64,000 nucleotides of DNA from positions 445,273,292 through 445,337,291 of the forward strand of contig CM077115.1 in assembly GCA_039619475.1 (NCBI GenBank), read 5' to 3'. Made by a program: the position numbers and the translations under genes. A model generated the notes under the pieces. The model saw only the letters and a list, made by a program, of their open reading frames with translations. It did not search any database and was not told the DNA's origin. Numbering within the stretch: the first letter of the stretch is position 1; the number at the start of each line of letters is the position of its first letter. The stretch comes from Icerya purchasi. Taxonomy: Eukaryota > Arthropoda > Insecta > Hemiptera > Monophlebidae. Shown here piece after piece: positions 33,767 to 46,269 of this stretch.

Positions 33767-34985
33767 ATAGAAAAAAAGGGGATCGATGTCGGTTACGCGT
33801 GACCCTGTTCCGAGTCTCCGCTTTTAAAATAAAAACTAAAAAAAAAAAAAAGAAATTCATATATAAACGAAATAAAAACAATCACCATCGAAGGTTTGGC
33901 CCATTTTGCCTAAAAATGAAACGGCACAGAAAAAAAAATAATAATTTGAAAAATCAACTTGGCAACATGAATACGTTTGGTAGGAAGAAAAAAAAATAAA
34001 AAAACGGCTAGAGAAACGAAAGAGATTGACAAATAGCATAGTTGAAAAGTGCACACGTGCGATTTTACGACTCGCGGTATTGTTATTGAATTGCCATTGC
34101 TTGATGGTGACATTAATAAAAATTCGTACGGACAAATTAGTATACAGTAAATTTCCGGTTATTTTTTTTGTTTCTCCGGTAAATAATTCGATATCTACTT
34201 CGAATTTCATCGTAAATAAATACACCTGTACATCGATACTGAATTAAGCATCGCTTGTTGGGACGCGAATGAAAAAAATCAAAACAAATGTTGCATTTAT
34301 CGCAAAAATAACTCCATTATTACTTGACAATCACATTATTCCTTTTTTAAAATGCGGAAAACCACCACATACTGATTTCTTTACACCATGAAGCCGCAAT
34401 CTGTTGTGGTTTGGGTCTCGTGTGTACATTACCCTACTGAAGAAAATTCTATGTCGAATATTATAAGTTGTCACGTGTGTATAAAAAAACAGCAATTTTG
34501 ACTCACAATCAATCTAGTATAATAATGGATGTATCAATTATAAAAACAAATCGAACAAGTAAATATATACCTGATATTTATTACTTGAAATATTTATTGC
34601 AAATTAGGTTTTAAATGAAATGATAATATTCAGATTTCGGCAACAGAAGATAAGAGAACGGTCATTCGTTAAAAAAATTATTTCTCTTTTCATTTGCTAT
34701 AAATTTTTGTTTTACACGTCAAAAGTGTATTGTAAAATATTCGGTTAACTACATGCAATAGCGTCTTTTATACTTTCTTTTTTTTTTTTTTTTCATTTTT
34801 TAATGTTTAATTGTAATCTATTGGTAATTTGTTGAATTAAGTCATTTTAAATAGCAAAATGAAATGTTTTTTCTTTTCTTTTTTTTTCTTTTTTTTTTTG
34901 CTTTACCAAAAAATGGCGTCCATCCAGCAGACTTAAGAGATTATAAAAGGAAAAAGAGAACTATTAGAATCGAATTCGATTGGAC
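33767..34985. other. non-coding AT-rich region
   Basis: Poly-A and poly-T tracts (for example 33839-33851, 34779-34794). Nothing supportable. Confidence 0.5.
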
Positions 34986-34989
34986 ACTA

Positions 34990-35930
34990 GGGAAAGTAAA
35001 AATATAAACATTCAGGTACAGAGCGATTGTTGTGATGAAAATCGATGAAGAACTAAGTAGAGAGGAAACTGCTTTAAGAAGTGTAGTGCAGTGGGAACTA
35101 TATTAGCTCCGCTGTTGTTTTTGATTTACACCAACTACCTTTCGAAAATATGTTAAACATTAGATGAACTCGTAATTGAGCACCATGACATTCATGTGAC
35201 CAAAAAAAAGTGTCGCAATAGGATGTTGATTCCATGAATAGGTCTCGGGCACATGATAATCACCTAACGATTAATATCTAATTTTTTTATATACATATAA
35301 GAACGTCCAGCAGATATAGAACACACAAACCGTCTATCATTATAATGCATAGTAATAGTTGCTTACACAACTGTTTGACTCCTACCTTCAATTGTGGTTG
35401 TACTCCGCTGAAAACGACGAATGAGGTGAAATAGCTTGAATTAACTTTTGACATTATCTCGGGACAAGCATATTACAAATTTATCAAACAAAATTAAGCA
35501 AATGCTACCAGCATTACTATATAGATTAGCTCAATCGATACCCCGTCTTTGTGTATACTTTAACGCTATCGTTTTGTCACGAATCTTATATAGAATATAA
35601 ATTTGGAGGGAAGCAACGAGTACGTTAATTAAAAGAATTATTAATCGGCAAAAAAGATGCTTAAAGATAATAATCCCTAATATAGATCAGGTTAGTAGTA
35701 ACATTAACTGGTGGAGAGAGATAAAAGAAATGTCTCCGTAGATATGTTATATTATTATCACCGACTGCTTGAATATTTCAATATAAGACTAACAATACTC
35801 TATTATTTTCGACGAAAAGAGGTGTATAACAAACTAGGAATCATAGGGAAGTATACCCGATCTGAGAAAAACACTGTATCTCGCGATACGGTCCCCTTTT
35901 GGTCTCCATTCTGACCAAATCCTCCTTATC
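34990..35930 (+). pseudogene. CR1-group LINE RT fragment
   Basis: At 35080-35150, after a frameshift, the palm motif B region (LAPLLF-LIYTNYL) is visible. The catalytic YADD part is lost. At 35445-35690 the thumb and connection read KQMLPALLYRLAQSIPRLCV and YFNAIVLSRILYRI, followed by a QKRCLKIIIP end. The order and motifs fit a CR1-group polymerase more diverged than copies A-C. Numerous stops. Upstream RT and endonuclease are missing. Confidence 0.6.
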
Positions 35931-36120
35931 CGTATTCAGGTAAAGTTACGAAAAAACGGAAAACGAAAATGACTACAAAATTCAAGCGGAAAAATTACCA
36001 TATTATGAAAAATAAAACGGCACACGAGATCGCTAATACTGATGAAATAGTGAAAAAAAAATAATATAATGTATAAAATGTAACATAGAGAAAATATATA
36101 CATACATATATATTGCTTAC

Positions 36121-36250
36121 CTGTTTCCGCTCGGCAGTCTCCCTACTCTGCGTCGATCCGTTCCCTCTGACCCTTGCGCTGTTCTTGTTCGATCGAAATT
36201 AGCACTAGGTTCGCTCCTTCGCTGTTTGTGTCCGCCACTTGTTAAGAACT
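36121..36250 (-). other. candidate 5' leader exon of a minus-strand host gene
   Basis: On the minus strand a purine-rich, CpG-bearing segment ends ...GAGCGGAAACAG and meets a donor GTAAGC (36120-36115). It has no ATG in strong context. It lies upstream, in minus-strand terms, of the coding exon at 21469 and could splice to it across about 14.6 kb of element-filled intron. That link is inference. Confidence 0.3.
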
Positions 36251-37236
36251 TAATAAAAGAAAAAGAACGGGCGACAGCAACATTCGCCGCTGTGTTGCAA
36301 TAGAATGTGCTTCTCTCAGAGCATTAGGCTTTTTTTTTCTGATTTTTTCGACTTAGCGAAAAGAATTTAAAAAGAAAATAGAAGTAACATCATTAAAAAA
36401 AAAAAAAAAAAAAAAAAAAACGAATTTGACCACAATTCTGCCCCAGAACGGCGATGGTCTCTCCACACCAGAGATATCACGAAATCGACACCACGGGTTC
36501 AATAACGAAATTTCAGATGAAAGAACGCGTATACTTTCAGAAAGCTACGCAAAAATGGAAAGAATCACAGTATTCTGTCGACAAACTGCCGCGCAAATTT
36601 GTCGGTGACTAGAAAAATCACAGGGTAATGAACTTTTTAACAAAATCTAAAGAAAAACTTGCCGCGTTAAATTTTGTACAACGGTCAAAATCTTCAACGT
36701 TAACAAGGATTTACTACGACAACGACTAAGATACAGAAAGAACAACAGATCGATCGAAGACACAGTTCCGTTCCGCGGTAACAGCTACGCAGAAGTGTTC
36801 TTGCAGATTATTATAGAAACTTCTGCGTAGATCACCGCACATACTCCCCTGCCTGACTTTTGGCGGGATTTTACAGTCTGCCTGCAGCTCCGCGTTACTC
36901 GACACACACAGTATTCCGCGCTTTCGCCGCAAGCACAAGTCACTGTTCAGCTGTTCGACCACTACCAATCAGACGCTAACGCATCTCTACACTATTCTCT
37001 ACCCCGATAAGCGACCATTCAAATAAGCGGACTTTGAACATGGGGGGATTTTTTTGTGTTGGCCGAGTAAGCATCCTTGACACGATAAAGCAGCGATGCA
37101 ACCTAGAACGACGTTTGAGAGATCGTGAATTAATGAAACGGTCAGCGATTAATTTCTAACCCTCAAACGTCGTCAAGAAATAACGCTACGCGTGCCGAAT
37201 TTGTCTCAATAAATGAATAAATCTTAAAATTTTAAC
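36251..37236. other. CpG-richer region with two strong hairpins
   Basis: A long A run spans 36393-36420. Perfect 12-bp inverted repeats lie at 36785-36796/36819-36830 and at 37108-37119/37162-37173. The stretch could hold the promoter of the proposed minus-strand gene, but no core promoter element was identified. Confidence 0.35.
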
Positions 37237-37244
37237 CTGTAGAT

Positions 37245-38494
37245 CAGTGGGGTTCTTAACCGGTGGTCCGCGGACCATTGGTGGTCCCTGGAAGCATTCA
37301 AAGTAGTGGTCCACGAAGCCATCATAAAAATATTAAAGCTATAAAAGTAGTTAACTTCATTAAAATAAGTGCACTTAATATATACTCGTCTCTTCGAACA
37401 ATTGAGCGCTTTGATATGAACTCTGAACACGAAATTCGGCTTTTCCATACGGAAGTGCGTCGACGTTCCAAAGGAAATATGCTATCGGGGTTGTGCGAAC
37501 TGAAAGAGGAAGTGTACAAATATTATTAACTAACAAGGAGAACAAAAAAAATTACTGAATGATCAGTTTTGCGAGTCCAAATTTCAAATGTGTTTTGCTT
37601 ATTCGGTTGATTTTTTCGCGCAACTAAATAAATTGAACACCTTCAACTGCAAGGGTCATGAAATCCGAAGTTGCAAGGCGCAAGCAATGAATTTGCCTAT
37701 GAAGGTAAAATTAGTAAATTTATCACTAAAATCGAGTCGACAAGGTTGGAAGAAAAAATGTTTCTACGTTTGATACGCTGAATCGAATCATTGACAGGCA
37801 GCGTGCTGAGATTAAAGGAGAAATACAAAAGAGAACATGATACTTCATTTGAAAACTTAAAAAAGTGAATTCAGTCGCTATTTTCCTGACTATTGTGAGG
37901 ACGAAGGTGTGTTCGCGGAAAGTGATCAACGTTTCTCTGAGGTGCCTGATGAAATTCAAGAAGAAATGATTGAAATGCAACACAATATAGTAAATTGAAA
38001 GATATATGTATATATTCGTGGCAGGAATTAATTTTGAAAATTGTTGGAGCCAAAAGGCAATTTCTTTCCGAAAGATTCAAGAAATTGCTGTACGTTACCG
38101 AACTTTGTTATCATCATCTATGCAAGTAGTGGTTCTCAGAGCGCTTTTGATAATTAAAAGCAAGCACCGAAATCGGTTGCATGCCAGTGCCGATATGTGT
38201 TTGGCTTTGAGTAGCAGCGAACCAAGGATTCAGAAGTTAGTAAAAAGTATACAGTCACAGAAATCGCATTAAAATAATATATTTACCTCTCTATTCCGTA
38301 AAATTTTCGTAAAAAAGAATTAAAATACCGTTGGCTTTGAACAATTTCATGTGTGTCTTATTTATAGATAGATAGAACACAACCCTTTATTTATTTACAT
38401 TTATTGTATATTACCTTCAAACACTTTTAGTGGTCCATGGTAGACAGAAATTTTGTCAAATGGTCCCTCATCACTTAAAGGCTAAGAACCACTG
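37245..38494 (+). mobile_element. internally deleted hAT element, 8-bp TSD CTG(T/C)AGAT
   Basis: The ends are CAGTGGGGTTCTTAACC and, inverted, CAGTGGTTCTTAGCC. The flanking repeats are CTGTAGAT (37237-37244) and CTGCAGAT (38495-38502), 7 of 8 identical. The interior is a shortened SCAND3/ZBED-like transposase: KVVNFIKISALN (37346), HTEVRRRSKGNMLSGLCELK (37444), FFAQLNKLN (about 37613), and the terminal KSKHRNRLHASADMCLALSS (38158) with EPRIQKLVKS and QSQKSH. Most of the middle is lost and frames are broken, so it depends on another copy for movement. Confidence 0.9.
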
Positions 38495-38580
38495 CTGCAG
38501 ATAGTCGCTGAGATACAAATCTATTTACTTCAGAATAATATTGGCTACTTTTAATTTTTGAAATTCATTTAGCAGATATA

Positions 38581-40255
38581 CACAGCTATCAACATTAATA
38601 TTTGGACACGCGTAAAGTTCAACAATAAACGTGACTTACATACATAAATACGTGTGTTCTAATAGGATTTTCGAACAACTCAGGACGAAATATGTTTTGC
38701 TATAGTAGTAATGCCTAAGGGCTGATAAAAAGTAATTTACATTACCATAACAGTCATCCCGTAAAAATTAAAATTACAAAAAAAAAAAAAAGCTCATCAT
38801 TCAAAGGTAACAAAAATGAATTCGGACATCTATATTATAGCTTTCATGAAGATGACTCATTTATCTGACGCCATGTATCATCGGGCGACTCACACCTGTA
38901 CGCAAAAAGGCTTTTACGTAATCGCTGATCGCTAGGTGAATCATACCTGTACGCAAATAAAGTACGATTAAAAATGTCGCGAAAAGGTAAAAATATCGGC
39001 TTATCTTCGGAGTGCGAAACTTAACCCAATTTTAATCTCGCGCGCAACAGGCAAACCTTATCGTAAAAAAATCGCGAAATTGTCGAATGTTAAAAGAAAG
39101 GACAGTATACGCGATATTTTTGTCCTCGATCTTGAACGCCAGGTTAGATTTTATTCCCGAGAAAGGACGACCACGTTTAAATTGGCACACCGTGGGACGA
39201 GCGATTCATCATGAAGGAAGTAAAGAAAAATCATCCTACACAATTCACGTTTCGAAATTAGTTTCGGGCAGTTTCTCCGACACTCTTAACTGTGAAAGTT
39301 CACCATCCGTCGAAACATTAAAACGAAGAACGGTTACAATTCGACGAAAACCTCTCTCGTAAACGAACTTAATCGGAAAAGAAACGCTTAAATTTCGCTA
39401 AAGAAAATTAATTATTGCAACTAGTCGGTGATATTTACGGACGAAAGAAAATCCTTAATGTTCTCGGTAGTGACGGACGTTCGGAAGTGTGTGGCGAAAG
39501 TCAAAAGAAGAATTAGTTAAACGTAATTTAAACGCTACACTGAAACACAGGGAAGCGAAAGTGTGATGGTTTGGGGGTGTTCCGCAGCCTCTCAGGAGTA
39601 GGGAATTTGGAATTTATCGATGATAAAATGAATGCCGAAATGTATGTTAACGTTTTAAAGAAAAATTTAAAAGCAAGCGATTTAATTTTTATCGAGACAA
39701 TGACCCTAAACATAAATCACGGCTATCTCCTCGCAGTTGGTTGCTTTACAACTAGCCAAAAGTGATTGAAACTACCCCACAGTCACATGAACCATAGAGA
39801 AAATCTGTGTTGGAAATATTGGATATCGAAAAGTACGTGACAATAAAATTTCCAACAGAAAAAAAAAGAGGTGTGTTGCTAGGCGAATGGAAAAATATTT
39901 CACCAACTGCTAAATTGGTTGAGTCGATGAAGAATGTCTGCCGCGTAATAGAGTAAAAGGATGTACCCTATCAAGTATTTTGTTTTTCAAATGTCAAATG
40001 ATTTTTTTCTCGTTTCTTTTTCGAAGAGTCCGAATGTTTTTGTTACCTCTTTAAATCGCGATGTTTTTAATTTTTTCTGAGTTTTATCAAGTTAAATATT
40101 TTTAAAAATTTTTGGGTATTTCTCCTTGGTAATAGGATACTACAAACATACTTCTTCGTTACTTGTGTTCAAAAATTGTGTATTCGAATGCCATTTTTTT
40201 TTTTCACGTTTATTATTGAATTTTACGCGTGTCCGAATATTGATGTTGATCACTG
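38581..40255 (+). mobile_element. Tc1-like element with about 50-bp terminal inverted repeats and TA ends
   Basis: The left repeat runs from 38581 (ATCAACATTAATATTTGGAC, ACGCGTAAAGTTCAACAATA, ending AACGTG). It matches the inverted right repeat at 40205-40255 with a few differences. TA dinucleotides flank both ends (38579-38580 and 40256-40257). It encloses a decayed transposase. Confidence 0.88.
38974..39956 (+). pseudogene. Tc1-like transposase (DDE), decayed
   Basis: Starts MSRKGKNIGLSS, and the helix-turn-helix region continues with RTVYAIFL (39099). GRPR lies near 39165. The catalytic core is readable across frameshifts: VWCFG/SVMVWGCSAASQ around 39565 and VGNLEFIDDKMNAEMYVNVL at 39598. 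A DNDPKH-like motif near 39700 has lost residues (second catalytic Asp region). The C-terminal GEWKNISPTAKLVESMKNVC is at about 39880, ending at TAA 39954-39956. At least five frameshifts or stops. It fits the DD34E Tc1 group by motif order. Confidence 0.8.
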
Positions 40256-40429
40256 TACACGCTACTTTCTCCAGTTGCAACTCATATTTTACGAATACGT
40301 CCTGATGGCACAGCGTATGGAGGCGCTGATGTGATAAAATAAAGAGTAACATAAAACATTACATATTAGAAAAATATGAATCCCCACCATATTTACAAGT
40401 AACCAGTAGTGTTGTGTAATTTTGATCTA

Positions 40430-41370
40430 AAATTAAATAAAAAAACTACTGTCTCGACAGTCTATTGCCCGTCTCGCCATAATATGAGGATAGAAATATT
40501 TATGCATTTTCTAAAAACCTTCGGCGATAATCATCGTTGGTAATTATAACGCAAAAGAAGGAATTTACTTTGGCTTAAAACTTTCCGTTCCAAGAAAAGG
40601 AAAGAACTCAAATCAGCTATTGACGGAACGCATAATGTGATGCCTGTACCCCCGCGAGTGCAACATGGATCTGAATAAAGTTCCAAATTTACCGGGGACT
40701 TTTTTTATTATTAAAGGTATTCCGACAATCTTCACTGACACTAGAGCGGATAATGAGAGTTACCGTCTAAGATCACTCGTCAGTTAGACTGTGTGTCTAT
40801 TAGTGACTTGATAGTAAAAAAAAAAAAAAAAAATGGTGTCTAAACCAAAATCATACAACAGATCTACACAAACTGGGAACTATTTAGAATCTTGGAAATG
40901 ATATCGATTTAAAAATACCACTTAAGAGACTACCGATGATATCGATAATGCAGTGGATTATACTTCATTAAGGTCATTCAACGGACCGGCTTTCTTCGAT
41001 AATAATTAATAAATGTCAACCGGTGCTTTATTATCCCCGAACACATCAAAGCTGAGGTAAATATCTACGAAGAAAATTGAGGAACATTCAGAAATCCTGC
41101 ACATAAATCTGTATCGAACAAAAACAGACGAAACTCGTTAAACGTTTGTTGCAGGATTTAAAGAATAAATCACTCTCAATGAGCAACTGACCAATTGATC
41201 ACCGTTAGCGCAACAAAATTTCTCTTTACGGAAAGCTGCGCGGAACCTCCTTAAAGGACCAAATTTGTCCTATAAAAAAAAAGAAAAAACAAAAACGGAT
41301 CGGAACTATGTTGAAAAAGCTGAACTATTATTGGCGAATATTTTTTGCCAGCATATTTAAATCACATCCT
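40430..41370 (+). pseudogene. Jockey-like LINE ORF2 fragment (endonuclease, linker)
   Basis: Pieces in order: TVSTVYCPSRHNMRIEIFMH (about 40450, the segment before the GGDYNAK motif, which is mutated near 40530), KTFRSKKRKELKSAIDG (40582), PVPPRVQHGSE (40650) and FFIIKGIPT at about 40703. A VSISDLIV segment at 40797 is followed by a poly-A run at 40817-40833. Linker pieces then read FRNPAHKSVSNKNRRNS (41085) and AARNLLKGPNLSYKKK (41233), with KAELLLANIFCQHI at about 41315. It is the same group as the 5-8-kb and 59-60-kb Jockey copies, and broken throughout. Confidence 0.65.
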
Positions 41371-44300
41371 GTTGATACATCATTAATTTCTGACTCTTGT
41401 TGTCAAGGTGTATCAAAGCCAAAACTTTTAAAAGAATGTTAATGTTAAGAAACGCGTTATTTCAATAAAGCGTCATAACGCTTTTTCATCTATTAGCTTG
41501 TGGGGGGGATCTTCACTGGGTTTACCTTTGTTTAAATAAAAGTAACTTACGAAGTCATGCATCTAGTCTAAAAATTGTCCACACATGGAAGAATTGTCCG
41601 AGCCCAATGGTAATAACCGAATGTATAAAATGGCAGAAGCGTTTTATTGAAATTAGTAAATTTTTGCGAAAGTTGTTTCTTATAAATTTTCAAAGAAAGA
41701 TATTAAAATTCGAAAAATTTCCTCTACTCTACCGCGTTCTCCTTGACTGTGATTTTGATGACGTGGATTATTATGGTAATTTTTACGCAGTCTTAACTGT
41801 CTACAAATGTTAAAAGTATCTGCAACTTTTTTTAAATAATCCTGAAATGGTTTTTCCATATTATTTTTCTTGTATCTTGTATCTTGTATCTTGTATGTGA
41901 TCTTTAAATCTGCGAAAAGGTAGAAAAAAGAGTAAACGGTTTGAAGCATTATCAATGTAAATAAAATAGACGCATTTACCGTACTAATAATTAATTCGCT
42001 AGTTAATAATGAAAAAAACGTTTGAAAATGTTTCAATCTTTTTTACCGCTTGAAATTCATCTGATGTTTCTGTAATTAGCTTAAAAATATTTTAATAAAT
42101 CTTACCAACCCATCATGAATTTTTATCCATCGAGTTTCGCGCATAGAACTTGATTAATTCGGTGTTTGAAGATAGATTTTTTTTATTTTTAATTTTTTCC
42201 CGGATTTCACTACGTGTAGCAGATTTCGTTATAAATGTTAAGGCAGCCTTTACGATTCCGCAGTGTAATCATTTCGTGCACTTTATAAAAATTCATAGGA
42301 GGAGCCGAGCTTTATGAGTGAACACTGCATCAGTACTAGATATTTTTCTCGTTTAATACACTTGTGTACACCAGTAAAATTTCTATCTATCGTGGCAGCA
42401 CCGTAGTAATATATCTTTATCCAACTATTCATTTACAATCCATACCAAAAAAACGATTTGTAATGTTTCTAATCGTTAGTATTTTATTGTCTTCATTCGC
42501 TCCATATATGATATATTTTACACAATATAATGAGACAATTACTCGGTAAAGGGTAATATTTATTTTTTCATCCATTAATGTCGAAAAAACGATTTTGCTT
42601 CTTTTGCCACAGATCCGGGGACTGTATCGAAATTATTGGGCTTACATATAACGTTAAAAGATTGTCCCTGAGCACGGCCAACTAAACTTTAGTTTTCACA
42701 TGGCTGACGACAAACGTATGTGTAAGTTCCACGTAAAGTTAATTTTCCCACGTTCGCATGACGTGGCAGTTTCAATTATAGGTGTCATTTTCTTTTCAGC
42801 TATTTGTTTAAAACTAGTAGAATCTCTTCCCCACCAAATTTATGTGGAAAATTTTACAAAATATTTGTACACTATAAGTGCCATCACTAGAGCTTATTAT
42901 ATATGGACATTGAAAAAGCCGTTTAGTAAATATCTTGAATTTCTTCCTTTTTTTTTTCTTTTCTTTTTTTGAAATAGGAAATTCATATTTGCCATCTGGA
43001 ACGCACGCAGTTGTTAATAATTTAAAAATTTAAATTCATCGCAGCCCCCCCCCCAAGAGGTTTCAGATTAAAATCTAAATCTTAGATTTTAGTTCCTATC
43101 GACGGTTTTTTTTTTTTACCTGAAACTCTATAGATGAAACTAAATCTAACCGGTATTCTGAATTTGCGTCAGCCGTGCTCTGTAGATGATTTAAGCTTCT
43201 TTTAACCGAAAAAAAAAAAAAAATCAGATAATGAACTTTGTAAGTTTCGTTTTACCATTAGAGTATTTTTCCAAGAAATCTGTTTTAACATAGAGATTTG
43301 TAAAATTTAATAATTAAATTAAATAAGACGTTGTAATATTCGAGTTACTTATACCAAAATTGTTTTCGGTTCAACATTAAGAAAATAAATAAATTAATAA
43401 TTATAAAATAAATGGACTTTCAAATTTAGATATAATAATTTCGAATAAAACTTTCGGTACCGCAATAAAGATTATAAATAAGTAAATAATCTCACGCTTT
43501 TACAAAATTCTGAAAAAATTTATTATTTTAAAATACGAAACAAATTAAATTTCATCAAAATTATTATTTCTGTTTTCTTATTTTTCTATTTTATGGCGGC
43601 ACGCTCTACTACTTTAGAAGACTTTTTTTAATTGTAAGCTTTCGTTGAAATCTTTTTTAGCACAAAACTTACAAATAGAGAAATAAGTATTTTAATAAGT
43701 TACAGTAATGTTGTCGTAAGTGAATCCTTAAATTCGGTTCTTATATAATTTCTTAATTTTCTTGAGGATATGTAGCTTCAGCTATCAACTCTATATATCT
43801 GATCGCGTAAACATCCGATTCCACCTCTTTTAGCCAATGACTATTTTGAAGAATGCATTGAAAAAATAATAAAAAAAAAAAAAAAAAAAAGACCGATTTC
43901 GCATTTCTTTCTAAAAGTGCAACCGCCACTCTTTTGATACTATAAAGATATTTAAATAATTTAACTTGTTTTATTTTTTCCTTGTTTATTTTTGTATGGG
44001 TCATTTTGTATCGGCTTTCTCGAAAATACAGTTTTTATTTTCCTTACTGCGGTTGGAAATACGTACAAAAACTGTTCGTCCATATTCTCGAACAACCCCA
44101 CCTCTAATAACTGCTATTACTCTTCTGTAAGTATTATATAAAAACTATCATCTGAGGCTGCAGGTTCTTATAGCGAGGCCCAAAAGATATTGTTTATATT
44201 ATATACATATACGGTTGTAAGAAAAAGCAAATTTATTCTCCTGTAAGATACAAGATGCCTCTACAACTAAAATTTTCTAGCTGTGAGCTTATTTTTGATT

Positions 44301-44553
44301 AAAAATTATGTAAATATAAATCATTATTTTAATAAAATAGAAATATTTCTTTTTTATATTATCAGAAATAAAGCATTAAAAATAAATAGTTTAAAAAATG
44401 TACGTGTTAAATAAAAATAAACAAGCATCAAATAGAAGAATTGTAACAACGGTTTAGAAAAATAGTTTTTTTTCGAGTGCATTGAATAAATTAACGCAGA
44501 ATTCATATTTAATTTTTTCAGTATATAGTTCGATATATTTAAATACCACTTAA
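41371..44553. other. long AT-rich region without a supported gene
   Basis: Contains a heptamer microsatellite (CTTGTAT, four units, about 41869-41897) and homopolymers. Two hydrophobic ORFs (42364-42549, 42700-42972) have no recognisable family. The second begins with strong initiation context but meets a GTAAGT after eight codons. Confidence 0.45.
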
Positions 44554-45305
44554 TCTATATATATATATATGTATGTATATATAAAAGAAAGTCGTGTTAG
44601 TTACACCCCTTATAACTCAATAACGGCTAGACCGATTTTTATGATCTTAGATTTGTTGGATTTGTCTCCACCCCGAATAGCAGAATAAGAAGTTTAAAAC
44701 TAACTTCATTAAGAAATTTCATTTTTTTTTTTGTTGCTTTTGGCTCCAAAGGGGGTTCGCACAATTATTTAACCTTAATGTTTGGATTTTATGAAAGGGC
44801 TTCTATGTTTTGTTTTATATTTCGAACTTCGCTTTTAAAGAGTTATCTGAAAATGAGTTATAAATTTTTTAAAGGTGATTTTTCAGGTCGTTCTAAATTC
44901 CATATTATTTATTCTAGGCAGCTACTTGCCGTCCAGAGTAATCGCTCAGCTTAGAAGTTGTAAATTGTTATAAGTCGAAGTTTAATTGTAATTTATGATC
45001 CATTCTGATAAGTCAAACTGTTTCCGAGCTCTATTGTATAATTGAATAATTTTTTTTCTTTTGAGAACCACCTTATTGAGTTATACGATCTTTGTTATTA
45101 AGGCGAATAAGGCCTTGCTGCCCCACGTGTAATTAAAATACTTTTCAATGTAATTAAAATACTCTTTTCATTTTGATTTTTGTACGTTTATTGAACTTAA
45201 TTCATTTTGAGTATTTATCTTAATAAAAAAATGAATTTAATTCAGCTAATAAGCTATCACAACATTTGGTTTCTAAGGCGGTACGAAGTTCACCGGATCA
45301 GCTAG
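44554..45305 (+). mobile_element. non-autonomous Helitron
   Basis: The 5' end is TCTATATATATA with a conserved-looking lead (AAAGAAAGTCGTGTTAGTTA, then CTCAATAACGGCTAGACCG). The 3' end is GGCGGTACGAAGTTCACCGG, ATCAGCTAG, with CGGT/ACCG arms just inside the terminal CTAG (45302-45305). The element lies between A (44553) and T (45306), as expected for Helitron insertion. No Rep/helicase coding sequence. Its 3' 100 bases match the fragment at 22806-22915. Confidence 0.82.
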
Positions 45306-45388
45306 TATTTATATATAAATTTAATATAATCAATTCTGATAACGGTACATCGTGTAATTTTCAAGGCAATATTGCACATATATTTCAC

Positions 45389-45678
45389 CGTGGGCGTCGC
45401 CAAGAGGGGGCAGTTGCACTCCTAGAGCCTTTAAACTTTTTAATCAACTGGCCATAATGAGTATAGACGCGTAATCATAGACAATTTAGAGGACTTTTAT
45501 AATAAAGGAGTAGAACAATTTGCCAGAAACCCACGAGAATTATGTTTTAATTAAGATTTTATTCTTGTTTAATAAAATATTAAGCCTTTACAACTTATAA
45601 ATTTTATCTTCCCTATAACTCATATCCTCTTTCTATCGTCTCCCCCCCCCCATGTCTCATCGGCTGCTGACGCCCTTG
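45389..45678 (+). mobile_element. hAT-type MITE copy 3, 8-bp TSD TATTTCAC
   Basis: Starts CGTGGGCGTCGCC and ends GCTGACGCCCTTG. The perfect 8-bp duplication TATTTCAC lies at 45381-45388 and 45679-45686. Its body aligns with copies 1 and 2. No ORF. Confidence 0.93.
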
Positions 45679-45686
45679 TATTTCAC

Positions 45687-46265
45687 GAATATAATCTCCT
45701 GTGCAATACCACAAAATACCATAAGCAAATTCTTCTCATATACGTGTTATACATACATATGTAGTTTGGCTGAAATATATTACACCGACCTGTTCAACAT
45801 TTTAACGCTATTTTATGCAATTTTATATTATTTTTGGATATGATTTTTAAAATACCATTGTATCATATTTTTTTTTTACTGGAGCGGGGCTCATCGGGTA
45901 TAAACATTTATTTAGTACTAATATTTTTCTACACTTTCGGTGTGTGAGATCCAAACCAGGCTTTTTCGTAGAAATAGCGCTACTTTTAACGGTTTTGCGA
46001 TAGCTGGCTATATTTTGGGATTAACAAACACATTCTAGAAAGTTTCTCTTCTTATCGCCGATGAAACAACGATGTAATTGAAAATTTATCGTTTTTTATT
46101 TTTACACTGTGCGATAAAGTAGTTGTTTTTTTGGTTTTTATGTGCATATATTTTGAATTGTCCGCTACGGACATTATATTTTTAGAAATGAATTTAAAAA
46201 GTTTTCCATTTAATTATAAATAATTTCACTTAATTTCTACCAACTCGTTTTATCTGTTTATTTGC
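45687..46265. other. AT-rich spacer
   Basis: No supported gene or repeat. Confidence 0.45.
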
Positions 46266-46269
46266 TCTT

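Noticed and set aside
33540..33881. Minus ORF of 113 codons
   Set aside because: Its N-terminal half is translation of T/A tracts and it overlaps a more protein-like plus frame and the hAT end.
42364..42972. Two hydrophobic ORFs as chemoreceptor exons
   Set aside because: They have hydrophobic stretches but no recognisable family motif, and T-rich DNA yields such ORFs by chance.
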